Shown here piece by piece: positions 19,201-26,477 of a stretch of 64,000 nucleotides of DNA. The notes below the pieces were generated by a model. That model ran no database searches, was not told the origin of the DNA, and worked only from the letters and a program-made list of their open reading frames with translations. The stretch is taken from NCBI RefSeq assembly GCF_009380215.1, contig NZ_WHUG01000020.1, forward strand, positions 62,001-126,000, in the 5' to 3' direction. Both the position numbers and the translations under genes were made by a program. Within the stretch, counting starts at the first letter, position 1; each line of letters opens with the position of its first letter. Source of the stretch: Rugamonas aquatica. Lineage in GTDB: Bacteria > Pseudomonadota > Gammaproteobacteria > Burkholderiales > Burkholderiaceae_D.

Positions 19201-19441
19201 CCAGCTTGGTCGCGCCGGAAATGGCCAGCAACGGCTTTTCCAGGCGGTTGACGATCTCGCGCTCGACCGTGTCGGGCGAAGCGCCCGGATACGGCACGCT
19301 GACGATGATGAACGGCACCTCGACGTCCGGGTTCTGGTTGACGCGCAGCTTCTTCAGCGCCAGCAAGCCCAGGCACATCATGGCGACGATCAGGACGATG
19401 GTCGCGATCGGCCGTTTGATACTGAAATCGGATAAGAACAT
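16220..19441 (-). CDS. RND-family multidrug efflux permease (AcrB/MdtB-like)
   Basis: 1073 residues, slightly longer than AcrB. It exports hydrophobic compounds with proton-motive force as an inner-membrane trimer. Helix 1 begins 'FSIKRPIATIVLIVAM'. Two periplasmic porter/docking repeats follow helices 1 and 7. The proton-relay aspartate pair is in 'GLSLAIGVLIDDAIVVREN' (helix 4), and the helix 10-11 region has 'GLVAKNAILLLDAAR'. After the usual last helix ('LTLLVVPTFYDS') there is an extra 60-residue tail with one long hydrophobic segment. The adaptor gene is four bases upstream. No outer-membrane factor gene follows, so it probably uses a TolC-type channel encoded elsewhere. Confidence 0.94.
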   Translation of the reverse strand: MFLSDFSIKRPIATIVLIVAMMCLGLLALKKLRVNQNPDVEVPFIIVSVPYPGASPDTVEREIVNRLEKPLLAISGATKLESTANEGTAQIFIEFSFKKNLIEASDEIRNAIASVRYKLPTEMREPILQRIDPASDPVMQISLSSTSQSHAEISRLAEDTLSDRFRAVDGVSQVQVNGSLKRELSVLLHAEKLREYNVSVSEVVNALHNQNTNAPVGKVRGVLDEKSIRLVGRIITPREFEGVVVKRRGDEVVRLAQLATIEDGFAEINGLSIRSGKPNVGIAISRSRDASTVSVAAKLREEIKAVNATLPQGTKLEITRDGGDDSQRSLNNVIESLVLGAVLTIFVVYAFLNSWRSTLITALSLPTSVVAAFIAVWLCGFTLNFMTLLGLSLAIGVLIDDAIVVRENIVRHMQMGSDRRTAALNGTAEIGLAVAATTFSIIAVFIPVAFMPGISGEWFRPFALTVTCSVLVSLGISFTLDPMLSAYWGDPVDHHTAPKKGLGKMLQKFNDWFDHQSDRYGHVIAWALHHRRWMAVIAFSTFVGAIVLHATLGGSSFLPAADRSTIAIDVRMPPSGSVEIARRKMETIAAIARTIPETKDTNSNISAGGGRIYLDIGKRQNRKRTAFQIGAELREKMSHIAGAEISVIDDLGNSGKPVQIEFTGPDSRRLMEITNAYMDKLRQVPGAVDVGLSQQDPKNELQIELNRGLANSMGISVNDAAQSLRVAFAGVEVGDWVDPTGESRDVAVRLAPEDRVNSENIERLPISVTGTNQMVPLDQIATITMGKGPSTIEHKNGKRTVTVSANVQGRSPGEVTADAMKLANAIDFPPGYGLDLGGDGKNQSELFTEMAIALVMGIGLMYLILVIQFGSFTAPVAVMLSLPLSLIGVVVALLITGGTLNLMSFIGVIMLMGLVAKNAILLLDAARKREEEGYGREDALMYAGRMRLRPILMTTFALIAGMFPVALGLGEGGEFYRPLAIAIIGGTITSTILTLLVVPTFYDSIEIAKDRAIAKFHRRSVRWTAAPALIMTLVEGVLTLIFVRFVFRMVMWVVYKVTGKGGRTIPSGALDTH

Positions 19442-19444
19442 GGA

Positions 19445-20665
19445 TTAGTTCCCTTTCGGTGCGGTGCTCGGCGCCGGCGCGGCCGAGGCCTGGGCTGCGC
19501 CGTTGCCGGCCGCCGCCACTTTCGATGCCGCCAGTTCGACGCCCTGGCCCTCTTTGTAGCCGGAGTTCGGCACGCGCAGCACGCGGTCGCCGGCGGCCAG
19601 GCCGCTGCGCACTTCCCACTGGCCGGTGCGCGGATCGCGCACGCCGATGTTGAGCGCCACCTTGTTCAGCGCCTTGCCGTTGACGCGCCAGGTGTAGCTC
19701 TGATCGCCGCTGACGACCAGCGCCGAATCGGGGATCATCAGCGAGTTCGAGATGTCGGACTCGACGCGGCCTTCGGCGTACAGGCCGGCCACGCCCGGCA
19801 TGTCCTTGCCTGCGAACTCGACCAGCACCTCGACCTGGCGCGTGACCGGATTGGCCGATGGATCGACGCGTTTCACGCGGCCGCTGAAATCGCGGTTCTG
19901 ATAACCGTTGATGCGGAAGCTCACCGGCTGGCCAACCTTGACCACGCCGATCTTGTCGGCCGAAACCAGGCCTTCGAAGCGCATGCTGACCGGGTCGATC
20001 ACCTTGATCAATTCCTTGCCGATGGCGGCGGTGTCGCCGTTGGACACCTTGCGCTCGCTGACGATGCCATCGAACGGCGCGCGCACCAGCGTGCGGGTCA
20101 GCTGCTGGTGGGCCGCGACCGAGCGCGACTTGGCGCTGGCCAGCTCGCTCTGGGCGTTGTTGCGGCGGATCTCGGAATCTTCCAGCGCCTGGGTCGACAC
20201 CATGCCGGACGAGCGCAGCGTCTTCTGGCGCTCGAACATGCGGGTGGCCTGCTCCAGCGACTGCTGGGCGGCGCGGGTGGCTTCGTCGGCCGAGTTCAGG
20301 GCGTCGCGGATCGAGGTTTCATCCAGGCGCACCAGGATGTCGCCCTTCTTCACGGCCTCGCCGTTCTCTTTCATGACTTGCAACACCACGGCGCTGACTT
20401 CGGCGCGCAGGTCGGCCTTGCGCTCGGGCTGGACCGAACCGGTGATGACCGGACCGGAAGCCAGCGCGTTCGACTCGATGGTCAGCAGGTCCTCGGGCGC
20501 GAGCGACAGCACGGCCGGGGTGGCTTTTTTGCCATCCTTGCCATCCTTGGATGCGGCGGCGGTGGCCGAGGCGCTGGCGCCCGCCTTTTCAGGCTCCTTG
20601 GAGGACTTGCCGCAGGCAACCAGGGCTGAAGCGACGGCGAGAGCTAGAAGGGTTTTGCGCAACAT
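19445..20665 (-). CDS. RND efflux periplasmic adaptor lipoprotein
   Basis: 406 residues. A lipoprotein signal peptide ends in the lipobox 'LVAC', anchoring the adaptor in the inner membrane. A low-complexity Ala/Lys/Asp linker (about 20-50) leads to the first lipoyl half ('LRAEVSAVVLQVMKENGEAVKKGDILVRLD'), an alpha-hairpin (about 115-185), the second lipoyl half ('TLVRAPFDGIVSERKVSNGDTA'), a beta-barrel ('MRFEGLVSADKIGVVKVGQPVSF') and a membrane-proximal domain. It joins the permease of 16220-19441 to an outer-membrane channel. The C-terminus is Ala/Pro-rich. The pair is transcribed from the promoter near 20738-20766. Confidence 0.92.
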   Translation of the reverse strand: MLRKTLLALAVASALVACGKSSKEPEKAGASASATAAASKDGKDGKKATPAVLSLAPEDLLTIESNALASGPVITGSVQPERKADLRAEVSAVVLQVMKENGEAVKKGDILVRLDETSIRDALNSADEATRAAQQSLEQATRMFERQKTLRSSGMVSTQALEDSEIRRNNAQSELASAKSRSVAAHQQLTRTLVRAPFDGIVSERKVSNGDTAAIGKELIKVIDPVSMRFEGLVSADKIGVVKVGQPVSFRINGYQNRDFSGRVKRVDPSANPVTRQVEVLVEFAGKDMPGVAGLYAEGRVESDISNSLMIPDSALVVSGDQSYTWRVNGKALNKVALNIGVRDPRTGQWEVRSGLAAGDRVLRVPNSGYKEGQGVELAASKVAAAGNGAAQASAAPAPSTAPKGN

Positions 20666-20737
20666 ACAGTTCTCCGGGAAATTGGCACGTGGGTGCTCGA
20701 ATGCTTATGAAATTGTTAGCCAGACTACAGGGCGCAG

Positions 20738-20766
20738 AGTATCTCCGAGTGTCCGGAAACGGTCAA
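20738..20766 (-). promoter_or_regulatory. Sigma-70 promoter of the RND efflux operon
   Basis: Read on the minus strand, TTGACC (20766-20761, 5 of 6) and GATACT (20743-20738, 4 of 6) are separated by 17 bases. Transcription would start near 20731, about 65 bases before the adaptor ATG. No regulator gene is adjacent and no clear operator palindrome was seen. Confidence 0.45.
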
Positions 20767-20860
20767 TCAACGTGCGACTGGACGACAAAAAACGTGGCTG
20801 AATTGCCAAATGCTGGGATAAACGGTGAAAAGTCAGAATAGCCGGGAGTGGCTAAAAGAA

Positions 20861-20893
20861 CAGGAAAACCGGGCGCGCCAGGACGGCGCGCCG
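20861..20893 (-). terminator. Probable terminator of the divergent PAP2 gene
   Basis: GGCGCGCC is repeated at 20872-20879 and 20885-20892; being self-complementary, the two copies pair across a five-base loop. On the minus strand the stem is followed by GGTTTTCC and a further T-rich stretch. The U-tract is weak, so termination efficiency is uncertain. Confidence 0.45.
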
Positions 20894-20905
20894 GCAAACG
20901 CCGGA

Positions 20906-21328
20906 TCAGCCGCGGCCAAACACGGCGTGGATGACGTGGGCGATGGCGATACCGGTGCACAGGCCGCCGGCGATTTCCACCAGCGTATGGCCCATGCGCT
21001 CGCGCAGCCATTTGTGGCCGCCGTCATCCTTGGCCAGGCGGTTGATCGCCGCCGCCTGCTTGCCGACGTGCTGGCGCAGGCTGTTGGCGTCGATAATCAC
21101 GATGAAGCACAGCGTCACCGCCACGCCGAAGGCCGGATGGCCTATGCCCTCGCGCAGCGCGATCAGCGTCGCCATGCTGGACACCACGGCGCTGTGGTTG
21201 CTGGGGAAGCCGCCGTTGCCGACCAGGTTGAAAGCCCATTTGCGCGCCTTGGCGCTATTGATCAGAAACTTGATCGGCCCGACCGTGATCCAGGTAATCA
21301 GCGGGGTGACGAGATAAGCGATGTCCAT
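20906..21328 (-). CDS. Divergent PAP2-family membrane protein (DUF212, YuiD-like)
   Basis: 140 residues from the ATG at 21328, which has an AAGGAA ribosome-binding site; an upstream extension lacks family similarity. Members are small integral membrane proteins distantly related to type 2 phosphatidic acid phosphatases. The conserved 'GGFPSNHSAVVSSMATLIAL' and 'GHTLVEIAGGLCTGIAIAH' correspond to the histidine-containing PAP2 motifs. Four or so hydrophobic helices are visible. The physiological substrate is unknown in this family; a lipid or polyprenyl phosphate is a guess. It stands alone between the RND operon and the divergent DUF475 gene. Confidence 0.85.
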   Translation of the reverse strand: MDIAYLVTPLITWITVGPIKFLINSAKARKWAFNLVGNGGFPSNHSAVVSSMATLIALREGIGHPAFGVAVTLCFIVIIDANSLRQHVGKQAAAINRLAKDDGGHKWLRERMGHTLVEIAGGLCTGIAIAHVIHAVFGRG

Positions 21329-21436
21329 CGGTGGTTCCTTTGCATTTTTGTGGCGCAATTATCGCAGATGGCCCCACAGCGGCGGAAGCAAGTAATATAA
21401 AATTCCCCCATTGTTCACCTTTCCATAAAAACAACG

Positions 21437-22495
21437 ATGCAACACTTCAGAGTCTCTTTTGCCGTCACCTTGGTCCTGATGGCGCTGGCCGCCTGGTGGG
21501 GTTACAACCATGGCGGTGCCGCCGGCCTGCTGCAAGCGGTGTGGATAGCCGGCGTGCTGGGCGTGATGGAAGTGTCGCTGTCCTTCGACAACGCGGTGGT
21601 CAACGCCTCGGTGCTGCGGCATTGGGACGCGTTCTGGCAAAAGCTGTTCCTGACGGTCGGCATCGTGGTGGCCGTGTTCGGCATGCGGCTGCTGTTCCCG
21701 CTGCTGATCGTCTCGCTGGCCACCGGCCTCGGCCTGATGGACGTATGGCAGATGGCCACCGCAAATCCGGCCGAATACGCGCGCCACCTGACCGGCGCCC
21801 ACGCCCAGGTGGCCGCTTTCGGCGGCGCCTTCCTGCTGCTGGTCTTCCTCAACTTCCTGTTCGACGGCGACAAGGAACTGCACTGGCTGGGCTGGCTGGA
21901 AAAGAAACTCGGCCAGCACGGCACCGAGATGCTGGGCGTGCTGCTGGCGCTGGCCGCCGTGTTCGGCTGCGTCGGCCTGGTGCCGGTGGAGGAAAAGTAC
22001 ACGGTCTTGGCGGCCGGCGTGATCGGCGTGGTGGTCTACCTGGCGGTCGGCTGGATCAGCACGCTGCTGGAAGAAGACCCGCCGGAAGACGACGATGACA
22101 TCACCGAAGCCGGCGTCGGCGCGGTGGTGGCGACGGTGGCGCGCGGCAGCTTCGGCGGCTTCCTGTACCTGGAAGTGCTGGACGCCTCGTTCAGCTTTGA
22201 CGGCGTGATCGGCGCCTTCGCCATCACCAGCGATGTCGTCATCATCATGCTGGGCCTGGCCATCGGCGCCATGTTCGTGCGCTCGCTGACGGTGTTCCTG
22301 GTGCACAAGGGCACGCTGGACGAATACGTCTACCTGGAGCACGGCGCCCACTACGCGATCGGCATCCTGGCCTTGATTATGCTGGCCAGCGTCAAGTACC
22401 ACATTCCGGAATGGTTCACGGGTTTGTCGGGCGTGGCCTTCATCGCGGTGTCGCTGTGGTCATCGATACGCCACAAACGCCGGCTGGCCGCGTGA
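21437..22495 (+). CDS. DUF475 / TerC-like integral membrane protein
   Basis: 352 residues with about nine hydrophobic helices. Two internally related segments, 'VMEVSLSFDNAVVNASVL' (about 44-61) and 'YLEVLDASFSFDGVIGAFAI' (about 243-262), carry the acidic FDN/FDG signature of the TerC superfamily, in which paired acidic residues in the membrane are thought to move a metal ion such as Mn(II). An acidic cytoplasmic loop ('EEDPPEDDDDITEAG') separates the halves. The family role is unproven; metal or tellurite-related stress is suggested only by homology. No strong Shine-Dalgarno sequence precedes the ATG. Confidence 0.82.
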   Translation: MQHFRVSFAVTLVLMALAAWWGYNHGGAAGLLQAVWIAGVLGVMEVSLSFDNAVVNASVLRHWDAFWQKLFLTVGIVVAVFGMRLLFPLLIVSLATGLGLMDVWQMATANPAEYARHLTGAHAQVAAFGGAFLLLVFLNFLFDGDKELHWLGWLEKKLGQHGTEMLGVLLALAAVFGCVGLVPVEEKYTVLAAGVIGVVVYLAVGWISTLLEEDPPEDDDDITEAGVGAVVATVARGSFGGFLYLEVLDASFSFDGVIGAFAITSDVVIIMLGLAIGAMFVRSLTVFLVHKGTLDEYVYLEHGAHYAIGILALIMLASVKYHIPEWFTGLSGVAFIAVSLWSSIRHKRRLAA

Positions 22496-22531
22496 TAAGA
22501 TTAAAAACATTGCACTCAACTCAAGCGATCC

Positions 22532-22903
22532 ATGACCACATCCAAACGCGTAATCCTCTACCTCATCGGCCTGGTAATAGCTGTCCTGCTGATCTTTGCC
22601 GCCTACACCTGGGTCATGCTGCACGTCTCCTACTCGGACGGCGAGCGGGCCGGCTACCTGCAGAAGTTCTCCAGCCGGGGCTGGGTCTGCAAGACCTGGG
22701 AAGGCGAGATCCTGCTGACCTCGATGCCGGGCGCCATCCCTGAAAAGTTTGAATTCAGCGTGCGCGACGACGCCGTCGCCCAGCAGCTGATGTCGGCCAC
22801 CGGCAAGCGCGTGGTCCTCAGCTACGCCCAGCACAAGGGCGTGCCTAGCCAGTGCTTCGGCGAGACCGAGTACTACATCACCAAGGTTCAGATCCAGCCT
22901 TGA
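22532..22903 (+). CDS. Conserved single-pass membrane protein of unknown function
   Basis: 123 residues. One N-terminal membrane helix (about 8-30, 'ILYLIGLVIAVLLIFAAYTWVML') is followed by a compact domain of about 90 residues, probably periplasmic. 'YSDGERAGYLQKFSSRGWVCKTWEGE' reads as a conserved core with two cysteines in the domain (in 'GWVCKTW' and 'PSQCFGE') that may pair. I do not recognise a catalytic motif. Homologues in related bacteria carry unreliable enzyme names, so no function is given. The gene lies 36 bases after the DUF475 gene and may be cotranscribed with it. Confidence 0.75.
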   Translation: MTTSKRVILYLIGLVIAVLLIFAAYTWVMLHVSYSDGERAGYLQKFSSRGWVCKTWEGEILLTSMPGAIPEKFEFSVRDDAVAQQLMSATGKRVVLSYAQHKGVPSQCFGETEYYITKVQIQP

Positions 22904-22988
22904 TCCTTGCCGCGGCGTCAACATGGCGCTGCGTTTGCGGCGTTTCCGGTAAGTTAAGCAGCATTGCCTGCCGAAACCGGAAACGTCC

Positions 22989-23948
22989 ATGTCTCTCCCC
23001 CTCCCCCGCCTGCTGCTTGCCGCGCTGCTGATGTCCGCCGCCGCGCACGCGCAAGACCTGTCGATGCAAGGCGGCGCACTGCGCGTCAGCGGCAAGAACC
23101 AGAACTCGTTCGCGGTCGGCGTCAACTACGCCCAGCCGGTCGGCGACTACCTGGCGCTGAGCCTGGGCTACCTGAACGAAGGCCATCCGCGCAACCACCA
23201 CCGGGACGGCGTCTCCGGCCAGGTGTGGCTGCGTTCGCACATCAACGAGCAAGGCTGGTCGTGGGGCGTGGGCGCGGGACAGTACTATTTCTTCGACACG
23301 TCGCGGCCGCGCGGCGGCGGCGAGGCCTACATCAACGACCACGGCTGGGCGCCGATCTACAGCCTGCAAGCCACCTGGCACGATGACAGCCGCTGGTACG
23401 CGCAGGTGCAACTGAACCGGGTGGTGCCGAGCGGCGCCAAGGATCCGACCACTTCGCTGCTGGTCGGTGGCGGCTACCGCTTCGACAGCGTGCGCGGCGA
23501 CAAGCTGCACCTGGACGGCGGCGCCGGCACCGACGACACGCTGACCGTATTGGCGGGGCAAAGCATCGTCAACAGCCTGGAGTCGGAACGGTCGCGGGCC
23601 AGCAGCGTCGAGTACCGGCGGGCGGTGGGGCGGTATGTGGACTGGACCGTCAGCGCGCTCAGCGAAGGCACCTCGGCCGGCACGCACCGCACTGGCGTGG
23701 CGACGCAGTTATGGCTGATCCGTTCATTGAACCGGGAGGTGGAACTGGGGATGGGCATAGGCCCCTACCTGGCGTTCGAAGTGCATGACGTGCCGGGCAC
23801 GCGGTCGCACAAGGCGGGGCTGGTGTCGGCGGCGGGACGCTACCACTTCAGCAAACGGCTGGTGGGCACGCTGTCGCTGAACCGCGTCGTTACCGACTAC
23901 CACCGCGACGCCGACCTGTTGCTGGTCGGCGTGGGCTACAGCTACTAA
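22989..23948 (+). CDS. Outer-membrane beta-barrel protein with an internal duplication
   Basis: 319 residues with a signal peptide (1-21, ending 'AAAHA'). The mature chain is made of alternating polar/apolar strands and ends in 'LLVGVGYSY', a terminal aromatic residue typical of outer-membrane barrels. Two halves align: residues about 36-165 and about 195-319 share the order 'YAQPVGDYLALSLGYLNEGH' / 'YRRAVGRYVDWTVSALSEGT', then 'GVSGQVWLRS' / 'GVATQLWLIR', and end 'LLVGGGYRF' / 'LLVGVGYSY'. No named family was recognised. It could be a small porin or a surface structural protein. The composite repeat at 23956 follows directly. Confidence 0.7.
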   Translation: MSLPLPRLLLAALLMSAAAHAQDLSMQGGALRVSGKNQNSFAVGVNYAQPVGDYLALSLGYLNEGHPRNHHRDGVSGQVWLRSHINEQGWSWGVGAGQYYFFDTSRPRGGGEAYINDHGWAPIYSLQATWHDDSRWYAQVQLNRVVPSGAKDPTTSLLVGGGYRFDSVRGDKLHLDGGAGTDDTLTVLAGQSIVNSLESERSRASSVEYRRAVGRYVDWTVSALSEGTSAGTHRTGVATQLWLIRSLNREVELGMGIGPYLAFEVHDVPGTRSHKAGLVSAAGRYHFSKRLVGTLSLNRVVTDYHRDADLLLVGVGYSY

Positions 23949-23955
23949 GCGCCGC

Positions 23956-24034
23956 CGTCATTCCCGCGAAAGCGGGAATCCATACTTAGCTTGCCTCGGA
24001 TACGTTCTATGGATTCCCGCCTGCGCGGGAACGA
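23956..24034. repeat. Dispersed composite palindromic repeat, copy 2
   Basis: Arms TCATTCCCGCGAAAGCGGGA and the inverted GGATTCCCGCCTGCGCGGGA flank a centre containing ATACGTTCTATGG, which is also in the copy at 2736-2813. This copy sits between two convergent genes, eight bases after the barrel gene and seven bases from the end of the coiled-coil gene. It may serve as a shared 3' hairpin. Confidence 0.8.
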
Positions 24035-24040
24035 CCATAG

Positions 24041-26362
24041 TTAGCGGGCGCGCCAGACGGCTTGGCCGGCTTCGGCCGGCGGGGCCAGACGGGCGGCTTC
24101 CTTGCGGGCGCGGGCGGCGTCCAGCGTGGCGACGACTGCGCCCTCTTCCGCCTGCTTGCATTCACCAGCCGCAGCGGCCACCTTGGCCTGCACCGCTGCC
24201 AGCGCTTTTTGCGCGGCGGCGTGACGGCGGGTTTCCAGTTCCAGCAACTTCTGCTTGGCGGCGGTCATCGCGGCCGTGGTGTCGGCCACTTTGCGCTGCA
24301 TCGCGGCGTGCGCCTGAGCGGTTTCCAACAGAGCCACTTGCGCGGCGGCCTTGTCGGCCAAGGCCTGCGTCGCGGCCTGCTCGGCCAGCTCGCGCTGGTG
24401 CATGGTGTCGGCTTCGGCCTGCTCGGCGTCGGCGCGCTGACGTGCGCAGGTGGCCACATTCCGCTCCGCTTCCAGACGGCCGGCGATCGCTTTCGATGCA
24501 CGGATTTCCGAGGCCGTGGTCAAACGCTGCTGCGTCAGCTTCTGGTCGATCAGCGCCAGCGACTGGCGTTCGGTTTCGACGAATTCACGTTCCGCCAGCA
24601 GCAGCGCTTCCGCAGCCGCAGCCTTCTCCTGCTCGACGCGCGCACGCTCCGCGTGCACCACGCCCAGCTCGACGGCCAGACGGGCCTGCGCCGCCAGTGC
24701 CTGCGCTGCGATGGCTTTCTGCTCGGCTTCCCGCGAGACCTGCTCCGCCATCATGCGTGCGGCTTCGGCTTCCTTGCCGGCGGCGGCGGCCAGGCGCTGC
24801 TCGGCTTCCTGCTGCTGACGATAAGCTTCGGTCTGCGCGCGTTCGGCGGCGATGCGGTGCTGGGCGGCGTCGCTGGCGTCCTGCTCGGCTTCCAGTTTTT
24901 CCTTCAGCGCGGCGATGGCTTGCTGCTCGGCGGCGGCACGCGCCTGCTCGGCCTGCAACAGCACCTCGGCCTGCTCGGCTTTCTGCTGCGCCAATGCGCT
25001 GGCGGCGTTCTGCGCTTCGACATGCAGCGCCAGCGTGGCGATTTCCTTTTGCTCGGCGGCGTTCTGGCTCGCCCCCAGCTCGGCGGCTGCGCGCGACAAC
25101 GCGGCGCGTTCCTCGGCCTGCTCGGCGGCGCGCTGTTGTTCCAGCAGATCGGCGCGGGCAGCTTCGGCGGCGGCCTGGTCGGCGGCCTGGCGCAGCTTGG
25201 CCTGCTCCAGCGCCTGCGCCTCGGCTTCGACCTTGGCGTGGGTATGCAGCTCGGCTTCCTGCTCGGCCTGCACGCGGGCCAGTGCGACGGCGCGCAGTTG
25301 ACTGTCCACTTCGATACGCGCTTCGGTGGCGGCCAGGATGCTGGCGTCCGCGTCGCGGCGGGCCTGGGCGCTGGCGGCGGCCACCATTTCCAGACGCTCG
25401 CGATGGATCGCGGCGTCGCGGATTTCTTTTTCGGTTTGCAAGCGCAGATGCAGCGATTGCGCGGCGCTGCGTTCGGATTCGGCCTTGGCCAGCGCGATCT
25501 GTTCACGCTCCTGCTCCAGATGGGCCAGGGCGCGGGCCTCTTCCAGCGCGCGCACTTCGGCGGCGGCGCGGTTGAAGGCCGATTCCAGCGCGATCTGGTC
25601 GGCGCGTTCGCGCTGCACGGTCAGGTCCAGCGCTTCGGCTTCGGCTTGCGCCAGCATCTGCGCGGTCTGGCGGGCGGCGTAGGCGTGGCGCTCGCGTTCA
25701 CGCGCCAGCGTCGCCACGCGCGCATCGGCGGAAGCGATGCCGACCACTTCTTCCTTGGCGGCCTGCACGGCGGCCACGCGCTCCACCGCTTGCAGACGGG
25801 CTTGTTCGGTTTGGGCCGCCAGTTCCTCGGCGGCGCGGGCGGCCTGCTCGGCCAGCTCGGATTCGGCGGCGATCTGTTCATGCGCGCGCTTGCGGCTTTC
25901 GCTCTCGACCTTGGCGCGCTGTTCGGCGGCCACGCGGATTTGCGTGTCGGCTTCGACGCGGGCGCGCAGTTCGGCGGTTTCCTGTTTGACGGCGTCCAGG
26001 CGGGCGACGCTGGCCTGGGCTGCGGCGCGCAGCGATTCGAGGCGCTCGCGGTTGGCGCTGATCGCATCTTCCGACGCTTGCGCATTTTGCAGCGCGACGG
26101 CGGCGGCGGCGGCATCCATGGCGGCGCGGTCTTCAGCCAGTGCGCGGGCGCGGGCTTCGGCGTGGGCGCGGCTCTCGGCGGCGCAGGCGGCCTTGGCTTC
26201 GGCTTCGACCCGGGCGATGGCTTCCTGGATGGCCTTCATTTCCATCGCGGCGCGCGGGGTCGGGGTGGCGGTGGTCGGTTCGTCCGTGCCATGCAGCGAC
26301 ATCATGGGGAGCAGAGTGACGCTGTCTTGTGTGCTGTCTTGTTTGGTCAATTGTGCTTGCAT
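24041..26362 (-). CDS. Long alanine/glutamate-rich coiled-coil protein of unknown function
   Basis: 773 residues, almost all predicted by eye to be continuous coiled coil from about residue 38 to 755: dense Ala, Glu, Gln, Arg with heptad-like spacing and many 'AEQ', 'AEAE', 'EQA' units. A short N-terminal head (1-37, 'LLPMMSLHGTDEPTTATPTP') and a Pro-containing tail ('LAPPAEAGQAVWRAR') cap the rod. There is no signal peptide or membrane helix, so it should be cytoplasmic. The rod is long enough to be about 100 nm if fully helical. It could be a bacterial filament or scaffold protein, but composition alone cannot show this. The gene is monocistronic. Confidence 0.75.
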   Translation of the reverse strand: MQAQLTKQDSTQDSVTLLPMMSLHGTDEPTTATPTPRAAMEMKAIQEAIARVEAEAKAACAAESRAHAEARARALAEDRAAMDAAAAAVALQNAQASEDAISANRERLESLRAAAQASVARLDAVKQETAELRARVEADTQIRVAAEQRAKVESESRKRAHEQIAAESELAEQAARAAEELAAQTEQARLQAVERVAAVQAAKEEVVGIASADARVATLARERERHAYAARQTAQMLAQAEAEALDLTVQRERADQIALESAFNRAAAEVRALEEARALAHLEQEREQIALAKAESERSAAQSLHLRLQTEKEIRDAAIHRERLEMVAAASAQARRDADASILAATEARIEVDSQLRAVALARVQAEQEAELHTHAKVEAEAQALEQAKLRQAADQAAAEAARADLLEQQRAAEQAEERAALSRAAAELGASQNAAEQKEIATLALHVEAQNAASALAQQKAEQAEVLLQAEQARAAAEQQAIAALKEKLEAEQDASDAAQHRIAAERAQTEAYRQQQEAEQRLAAAAGKEAEAARMMAEQVSREAEQKAIAAQALAAQARLAVELGVVHAERARVEQEKAAAAEALLLAEREFVETERQSLALIDQKLTQQRLTTASEIRASKAIAGRLEAERNVATCARQRADAEQAEADTMHQRELAEQAATQALADKAAAQVALLETAQAHAAMQRKVADTTAAMTAAKQKLLELETRRHAAAQKALAAVQAKVAAAAGECKQAEEGAVVATLDAARARKEAARLAPPAEAGQAVWRAR

Positions 26363-26477
26363 GAGGTTCTCGCTAGACGATATGTCCCGGCACCAGCCGA
26401 GACTTCTGAGTTCTCATTATCAAGCAGGAGGCAGGCAAACCGAACCGCAAGCAGAGCGGGAAAAACCCGCCAATTCG

